Source: Eurosta solidaginis
Lineage: Eukaryota; Arthropoda; Insecta; Diptera; Tephritidae
Direction: 5' to 3'
NCBI RefSeq assembly: GCF_040869045.1
Contig: NC_090323.1
Location: 268,650,392 to 268,714,391, forward strand
DNA length: 64,000 nt
The notes under the pieces are model-generated. The model worked only from the letters and a program-made list of their open reading frames with translations. It made no database searches and was not told where the DNA came from. A program made the translations under genes and the position numbers. Numbering within the stretch: position 1 is the first letter of the stretch; each line of letters begins with the position of its first letter. Of the stretch, positions 56,608-64,000 are shown one piece after another.

Positions 56608-56805
56608 ATGCCGAGTTTACGAGTTATTGTGAGTTGCATACGATTTTGATTTCAAATATTTTACAAGAAAATTAATCAATTTTCTTTGCCCACAATTTAG
56701 TTAACGCTGAGCATCTGCATTGTGCTGGTTGCATTGAAGTTGACATCCGAACTGAGTGGCTGCGCCTGCCTTCCAAATAGTGGCAATTGTGGCTGTGGGA
56801 AATAA
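56608..56805 (+). CDS. Small secreted Cys-rich peptide (41 aa), two exons
   Basis: Exon 1, 56608-56628, encodes MPSLRVI and ends ATT|gtgagt. A 72-bp intron ends cacaatttag, and exon 2 is 56701-56805. The product is a strong signal peptide (LTLSICIVLVALKLTSELSG) followed by a mature tail CACLPNSGNCGCGK with five Cys in a C-x-C-x6-C-x-C pattern plus one Cys in the leader. Without splicing the frame stops after five more codons. Intron size, consensus sites, phase and the signal peptide all agree. I do not recognise the family. The role could be a neuropeptide-like, antimicrobial-like or metal-binding secreted peptide, but nothing decides it. Confidence 0.6.
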
Positions 56806-59800
56806 TCGGGACCATGCGAAATTCTGTGATTTTTTGGCAGATTATGTACTACATATAACTTGTTATTTACAAGTAAAATTGTTTAGTTAATTTCATTTAA
56901 AAATATTGTTTTAATTTAAAAAATATTGGCGAATATCCCTAGCTTGACCCTCGAGCATAGCAACATTGAAGGGAATGAATTTGAAATAACCAGGAAAAGT
57001 TCCGAAACGGTATAAACAAAGTAGCAGTCCAGCACGACCACCGCTGGCTCAAGTTTGAGGAAAATCGAGGAAAATACTTTTAGAGCAACGTACTTCCTGT
57101 GGACTAACCGGGTTGATTGTGAGACCTTAAAACCCTCTGTCATTCTTGTATTGGAAAGGCACAACCTTTATTTTCAAATTGAAAAATTTTTCAGGGAGAG
57201 TTCTTACAGGTGTCAGGTTAAAGAGGAGATAAAGTCGAGAGAGTCTGCCAACACTACAAACAAGGCGACTCAGATTTCTGGGCGCACGGTTGTCAGTAGG
57301 TAAGAAGAATATATATTTCGCACCTCCATAAGTGTATATGGAAAATAAAGTGTTTTATTAAAGATCTGCACTACCTGCACGTACGAATGTGTATTCACAA
57401 TGAACGAAATGTTTTCGAGTAGAAGTGGGAAAAGCTCGCATACACGCTTCAACTTCACTCATTTTATGTTCTGGAGTAGTTCCGTCTCGGATTAGCTGAA
57501 CAAGCTCTTAATGAAAGAAACGTGTTTCTGATATGGTGGTCAGTTGAGGCGACTTGTAGACTCATAGGCTACCAACCTTATTATTGGTGGACAGAGGACT
57601 TGGCGGTCCAAACACATACACAATACGATATTAATCCCGGTGAACAATGCCACTTTCTGCCTGGCAGTTGGAAGTTGTCAGCGTTGGGCTAGTAAGCTAA
57701 CGTACAATATGAAAAATTGCGGCTGAAAATTCAGCGTCCAGTTAACTTCATTGCCTTAGACACCGAACCTATGTAAACTTTTAAGATACGGCGGGAAAAC
57801 GTGCCCAGTATACTACAAAAGATGTTCGACATGAAGTGATTTTTTTAAGTTGAATTAGGACAAGAGGGTAGAATATCAGAAGCGCGGATAAAAGAACAAA
57901 ATTCTGGTTATGAAAAGTGCGTTCAGCAATAAGAAAAGTTGCCAGTTACGACCTTCTATGTATTACCTGTGGCGTACTTTGTGAGATCATAATGATGAAT
58001 GATAACAATTTCTAATGCATCTTTTGACCGATAAGGCCCTCATAAAACCATCAAGTAGCTAATGCGTACATAGTGGGAAACACGTTCCTTTCCGTGAATC
58101 TGTGGCCACGTTGACACTTGTCCGATTACAGTAAAATACGTAACATCGCCGCCGCGGTAAATATAACAATAATAGAGATAATTATTGACCTAACCCAACG
58201 TGGCCGAACAAAAGAAGATCTCTCCAGGCATTTTACTTGCGAAACTCTTTTAACACAGCCATGCCGCAATTCATCAGAGGCCCAAAGGAAAATATGTTTA
58301 CACAAGCCTAAAACAGGGGCCTTAAATTGTCTCAATGGCGGACTTACGCAGTGTATTGTCGTGAAGCAGTACGACCTTATTTAGCTTTGAACGTCGCAAC
58401 ATCCCTCCTCCTCCAGATGATGTCACCATAAGCTTAGGCGCAACTTCGATCTGGGTACTGAAGTAGGTTCAACACTTTCCTGTCTAACCTAAATCTCACA
58501 TATTGCAAATCTGCGGTACATCTCCCAGGGATCTTCTTTGATCTGTTGTGGCCAGAGCACACTTACACTCCAATCTGGTGGTAGATGGTAGAGTTGATGC
58601 ATATTCTTACCAACTCGTCCCCTCCATGTTTAAAGAGCTCGTCCGATAGTCGGTTATAAACCTCAGGGGGTTATTTCAACAAAGTTCATATTTCATCTTC
58701 ATCGAGTAAATATAGTAAGAATTTGTGTATTAAGGCACAATATTGTTATTGATAGATCAAAACGAGTACAACAAAAGTAATACGAGAAATTGATTAGTAT
58801 TGGAATTATCCAATGTCGAAACAAAGATGGCAACCCTTTTTTCTGTATTCTATTTTACTATTTTTACCTTCGTTAACTACAGTTGAAATGTGACGTTTAT
58901 AGAAGAAGCACTTCAATAAAGTTTTCTTTCCATAAAAGCGAATTGTTCAGCTGTTAATTAAACGTGTTTTCTTTTGTGCGTTTATCTTTTTTATTCACTT
59001 AATTGGTTCGGTCAAAAGGACTTCTAAAACATTTAAAAATTAGTGACGTAAATGATTGAAATAACGTCATATAGTCGGCTCTTAATGCTAATCAAGCGTC
59101 AATGAGGGTAAAGTGGGTACTTTTTTATGTACCAAAAACAATAAGGGCTCTAGTCTGAGCCAATGCACAATTTTTATGCACAACGTCCAATATAAACATA
59201 CTTGAAAAATTCAGTTGCAGTTTAGAATGACGATTTTGGTATAATGCCAGTGGCGACAGTTAACCCACGTAGCCTGCCCAATCCACGCACACTTACAGAT
59301 GCATCACTATCTTCGCCCATTCCTTTCTTTGCCAGATTAAAATCGTTTTCGCTGCTTTTATTATCACGAGTTCTTTTGACGTCTTCTACCAGTGTTATCT
59401 TAAAAGCCAATTTTATTGCTTCCTTTCATTCACAATATCTCTTCGTAAAACTTTGTGAGAGTTTTTGCCTTAATCATTTTCTAGATAAATAATATGATCG
59501 TGATGTAGAACTCGCTATAAGTAATAAAATATAAAAAAATAATATAAAAAAATATTTTATCACTTTTTGTATAGTGAAAATACTGTTTTGAACATCGAAA
59601 GTATTAAGACCCTGGCAAAGTTGTAGTAGCTATAATTCCTTGGTGATAATCATAGTTTTACTTAACCATATCTATTGGTATCGGTTATATGTGAGTTACA
59701 AAGAAAAAAACAAGAAAATGCAAAACCTGTATGACAAATTGCACAATTAATAAGTCACTTAGTCAATCCAAAACAAAAGCTTAGTCTCTTGCTTTGGTGA

Positions 59801-61536
59801 TTTGCACTGGCCGGCCAGATTACCCATTTTCGGGTCAATAACTCGGGCGCGACCACTTGGCTGTTGTAATTTTCTTGGCTTATGACCTGTGCTTCAATTT
59901 TGCTGCTCACTTTAGCTTAAGCAGCCGAAGTGGCAGGGCTAAATTCTAGAAACTCTAAAACCGCGCATTAATGGAATAAACACTAATGGATTAAATGAAC
60001 GCATGTCATAATCCGAACTACTGTTTTTCATTAAATATATAATAGAAAAAAATCATCGGTTTTTTCTATAGTTTTCTTTCTTTTTGCCCATATTTTTTCC
60101 ATCATATTCATAGTTTAGCTCCGACTGCTAAAAATAAGCAGGAAATAGGTAAAACTTTGTCTGCAAAATATGCTTATAAACTACAAAGAAATATCCTACA
60201 TAAAGTATAACTCAAACTATTTTTTTTTTGTTTGTTTTTTTTAATTGTAAGCATATTTGATTGGTTTAATGGTAGCGAGTCATATACAAAATATGCTAAT
60301 GCATACTTTGACCAGTACCTACATATTCTTATAGGCAATTGAAGGATCTACATAAAAGATCAACAAAACAGAAGACATGATATTTTGCATAAAATGTATC
60401 GTTCTTATTCTTCGAATTTATTTATAGACTTGATCATAAAGAAAGGGAACGATAAACTTCATGCAAAATATTAATATTTAAAAATAGTGCATTTTATGCA
60501 ATAGGTCGGGTTTCTCCAAAAATTGTTCTTGATGAGTTTCAACAGTTACCCCACGATATATTTTGCAATTTATTTTAAAGACTAATGCAATGATTATTCT
60601 TCGTTCAACGGTACAATGCTTAAATTATAAATAAAATATTATATGATAGCTTTTCGCTGTATGATGTAGATAAATACCTAGTGTGTATCGTAAAAATGTT
60701 AGTATGGAACCAATATCATGGTGTTAATCACGATAGAATCAAAATGAATACTAGAAAAGTTATACGAGATATTGGTTAATTACCTACATACTTACCTAAC
60801 TCATAAAAATGGCTTCATATAGTGGGTTAATGGACAACAACTCGTATTGCAATTCTCACGTGGCCCACCCAATCCACGTAGCCCCAACGATGAATCACTG
60901 TTTAGGCAGGATGCCTAACTTTTCCGCATCTGATTGCGATCACCTAATGCAACTCTGCAAATCGATACTCGATACTCGACTTAATGTACATTCACGTGTA
61001 TGGGTGCATTTTGTCAGCACTCATGCATATGCATGTCGAGGTTGATGTGTGGGTGCCTTTCCCCTCCAAAACGGAGGATTTTGCGGTTCAACGGTTGTCG
61101 CTTTCGATACAACCGAATCTTTTGGATTTCAACAGCCATCATGTACACATCTGCCGCCAGCGATCTCTGCCGTATCATTACTTTAATCAGGTCATATTGT
61201 AACCTCTTTATATTTCTTAACTCTACACAATAAAGCCTACCTATTATAACGAGAAATTCTCGTCTTCTTTTATTTATTTGCAAATACACCCGCTTATTGA
61301 GATCGACCCCGGTGCGCCCACCTACCTCTAGGAGCAGACGCACCCCGGCCGAACAATCACTATATTCGGGTACCCTTGGGTCACAAAGGAGCATCGGTCG
61401 AGGTGGCAATCCGAGACCTGATGGCCAGCGTACGCTTGGATAGAAATTATGAAGATATTACAAAATACATTTGTATATATATTCAAGTACGGTTGTTAAA
61501 ATTGGAGTATAATAAAGTAAAATAATTCCACTTTAA
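56806..61536. other. Intergenic DNA
   Basis: AT-rich. No recognisable gene except a weak exon-like frame at 59300-59410 (minus). GC-richer blocks at 58110-58680 and 61290-61430 look like decayed repeats but could not be assigned. Confidence 0.45.
59300..59410 (-). other. Exon-like open frame, unassigned
   Basis: The minus-strand frame MAFKITLVEDVKRTRDNKSS, then ENDFNLAKKGMGEDSDAS, has a charged soluble composition unlike the local AT noise. It ends at a consensus donor GCATCT|gtaagt (59300). No acceptor or partner exon was found. Confidence 0.2.
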
Positions 61537-64000
61537 CCCTTTTGCGGACACACGAAATTTAGTAAATGTTATCAGAATGACACATGCATTTATTTGGCTT
61601 ATAAAACCGATAATTGAATTCCGATTTCAGTTTTGGGTTTGTGGTTTATTGAATATTTAATTTTTACTCAAAACAATAAAATTATAGTATGTCGACATAC
61701 ACCGACGTGTCCTAGTTAGGGATTTTGATTTGTTATAGGGACACGTCGGATATGCTCGACGTCGGACAGAGCCGACATGTCCTATTTCATACAATATGAT
61801 GTTACTGTGGGACACGTCGTCATTATCTGACAATAAAAGTGTATTTTTCTTTTTGTGTAATTAGGCTAAAATACAACAAATAATATGAAAGAATATTCAG
61901 TTTCATAGAATAAATGTTCATTTATTTAAAAAAAAAATAAAAAAAATTCGATTCACATTCCATTCATTTGGTTTTTGTGTACATAACTAAAATTAATGTT
62001 TTTAAAATAAGCAAAAAATAAAAATTAAAACAAAAAATCGATTTCACAGTCAATTCATTTGGTTTTTGTGTACATATATAAAATTTATGTTTATAAAATA
62101 AGCAGGTTATATATCTCCAAATACTTTTAAACTAAAAACTAATATATAAGAATAAAAAAAAGGGAACCTAAAAAAGTTATTCTAGATTTGACGATTGTTG
62201 TTGGTGCCAATCAGTAAAACAATTGCCAACACATAGTCCAGATTTAACTTCACAGCCAGCACATCGAACACTGGTTTCCTTACGAACGCCATTCTTAGAA
62301 CATTGACGACATCGAATATATTGTTTTTTTGTACCTTTACGGGGTATGTTTTCCAAAAAATGATCAATTTGAATTGGAACTGTCAATCTACGTTTGCGAC
62401 TAGGTTTTTCTGGATGAAATTTTGATTTCGGCAAATCTATCATAGCATATATCAATTCTTCTCTAAAAGTTAAAAATTCCATTTTTGATTTTGCCGGAAA
62501 TATTTTTTTGTACAACAAAAATGAATTGTGTACTGCCAAATCTAGCATTCGGAATATAAACTTTTTATACCACCGAATCGTCTTACGAGGACTTGAATAA
62601 TAAGAATTCATTTGATCAGTGCGATCAACGCCACCCATAAATTCATTATATCTCACAATTTCAAGTGGTTTTGACTTTTCTACCCCAAATCGGTTCTTTG
62701 TTATAACCATCTGTGGACTGTAGCCGGTGGTGATACATAGGACATCTCTTTTGTCGTACCATTTTGATACATACACCTTTCCTTGTCTTTTCCAAATATA
62801 CTGACCTGTTTTTAATTTCTTTTTTGTCACTTCAATTGGATTACCTTTTCGATTGCTTCCTAACGTGCCAGTAGTGTGAGTTTTGAGCAGCAATAAATCA
62901 TGAGATAAATTTATACTGTTATAATAGTTGTCCAAAAATAGGTGATGACCCTTCCCAAAGTATGGAGTAACAAGTCGATAAACAATTGCGTCGATTTTTG
63001 AACCTTTCGTTGGATCTGGTTGTTTACCTTTATAAGTTTCAATATTTAAAACATAGCTGGATGAGTCGCATAGTTGAAAGAATTTTATTCCAAATCGTGC
63101 CCTTTTCGATTTAATGTATTGACGAAAAGCGAGTCTACCTTTATGGAGTAACAACTATTCATCTAGCACAATTTGCTCATACAGCCAGAAAGCAGCTTGA
63201 AAACTCTGATTTATCAATTTTACGAAATTAGATATTTTTGCCATATGTGACTCGCCTCGCACATGATTAGCAGTAAGACATCTCAAGATTTGTTCGAACC
63301 TTCTGCCGGACATTGTCGCAGAGAATGCCGGGTGATAGTATAGTGCAGATTTCGAAAATAACTGACGAATCTTTGGTACTTTAACTTGCCCTTGAAGTAG
63401 ACACAAACCTAAAAATTTTAACATTTCAGGACGATCAACGGGTGAAAATTTCATCATCCTTTTGAATCTGCTACCTCTCTGCTGGTTACTTAATTTAAGT
63501 CCGTATTCATTTGTACAGCTAATAAGTAGCTCCATGATGTTGTTATTAAATACTTTATTGAAGACATCAATTGGAGACGATGTGTCACTTATTTCGATTT
63601 TTATAAGTTAATTTTTTTCAGTGTCAAAGCAAAAATAACACAGGGAAAAAGAAAGTAAAAAAATAAAACTTACCAAAAATATTACGTCCTCACGCAATGA
63701 CACTTTTTTTGCAACTGTGCAAAAATACAAATAAGTACGTCGGCTATATCCGACGTGATGTTTTTGTCCCACTCACGAAAATTTCCGTTATAGTTAACAA
63801 AAAAGAAACAAAACAAATCGAATCATGGCCAGAGCTGCTCAACCCCTATGCACTTATAGCACTTTTGTTTTTGTGTTGCCCTGAAAAATAGACACATATA
63901 CAAATTCACACTTTGGATATAAAAAAAAATGTTCATAGCACACCAATATGCCCTCACATATAAATTCGATTCATATGAAAGTGCAATGAAAAAGCAATTC
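61537..64000 (-). mobile_element. piggyBac-family element (right end not seen)
   Basis: The left end is TTAA (61533-61536) followed by CCCTTTTGCGGACACACG, in the style of piggyBac termini. Subterminal words with a GACACGTCGG core and its complement recur at about 61702, 61738, 61757 and 61806, and again at 63737-63757. The transposase pseudogene lies inside on the minus strand. No matching right terminus was found before the window ends. Confidence 0.7.
62177..63535 (-). pseudogene. piggyBac-like transposase, one in-frame stop
   Basis: The frame runs from 63535 (and is open to about 63607 without an ATG) to the stop at 62177, broken only by a TAG at 63153-63155. Numbering from 63535, the piggyBac catalytic Asp residues are visible. 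D125 is in LDE directly before the stop, where family members read DES/DEA. D202 is in FLDNYYNS, and D304 and D307 are in MGGVDRTDQ. A C-terminal Cys/His domain (CRQCSKNG, CAGC, CVGNCF, WHQQ) is intact. About 100 N-terminal residues expected of the family are missing. The stop and the lost N-terminus make it non-functional as read. Confidence 0.88.

Noticed and set aside
61014..61409. 131-codon minus-strand frame in a GC-richer block
   Set aside because: Arg/Leu-rich with no recognised domain; probably a decayed repeat, so not called as a gene.

Overview
This window is AT-rich, repeat-dense insect nuclear DNA, most likely from a dipteran of the fruit-fly type (Tephritidae-like). The host-group call is inference: it rests on the paramyosin gene layout, the small cuticle-type genes whose first coding exon is 5 codons long, and the mix of jockey-like and RTE-like LINE relics, tRNA-derived SINEs and long fold-back elements. 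No prokaryotic, viral, rRNA or CRISPR content was seen.

Left part (1-24.5 kb, + strand): the paramyosin gene (Prm). The window opens inside an intron. Nine coding exons can be joined in phase, and they end at a stop at 24475-24477. They give 819 codons. The missing upstream exons would need about 60 more to reach the 879-residue length I recall for the Drosophila protein. Inside the 11-kb intron between 10329 and 21505 lies a separate first exon (15271-16100). It splices in the same phase to the last four exons and gives a 640-codon miniparamyosin, with a plausible TATA/initiator pair about 1 kb upstream. Two readable intron-retention ends, at 16191 and 22599, suggest further isoforms. The introns carry a hAT-like element with an 8-bp target duplication, LINE relics, SINEs, a near-perfect hairpin MITE and several degenerate tandem arrays.

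Middle part (24.5-49.4 kb): intergenic DNA with four small minus-strand genes for secreted proteins, at about 30, 35, 43 and 49 kb. Each has a TATA box and a signal peptide, and each needs one splice. Three have the 5-codon first exon typical of insect cuticular protein genes, and their bodies are rich in Ala, Tyr, Pro and His. They appear to be a local cluster of cuticle or extracellular-matrix genes. Between them are two pairs of large interspersed elements in opposite orientation: about 0.95 kb each at 25.7-26.7 and 40.2-41.1 kb, and about 2 kb each at 37.0-39.1 and 45.6-47.5 kb. Both types contain internal tandem arrays. There are also LINE relics, including an 84-bp RTE-like tail with a perfect 15-bp target duplication nested in another LINE. 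A candidate tiny gene with two small introns lies at 39.7-40.0 kb.

Right part (49.4-64 kb): mostly unannotatable AT-rich DNA. It holds a structured inverted repeat with a hammerhead-like motif, a 1.9-kb hAT-like relic with a SINE inside, an RTE-like reverse-transcriptase fragment, and a piggyBac transposase pseudogene with its left TTAA end. The right end of that element lies past the window or has decayed. The best previously undescribed gene is at 56608-56805: a two-exon gene for a 41-residue secreted cysteine-rich peptide.
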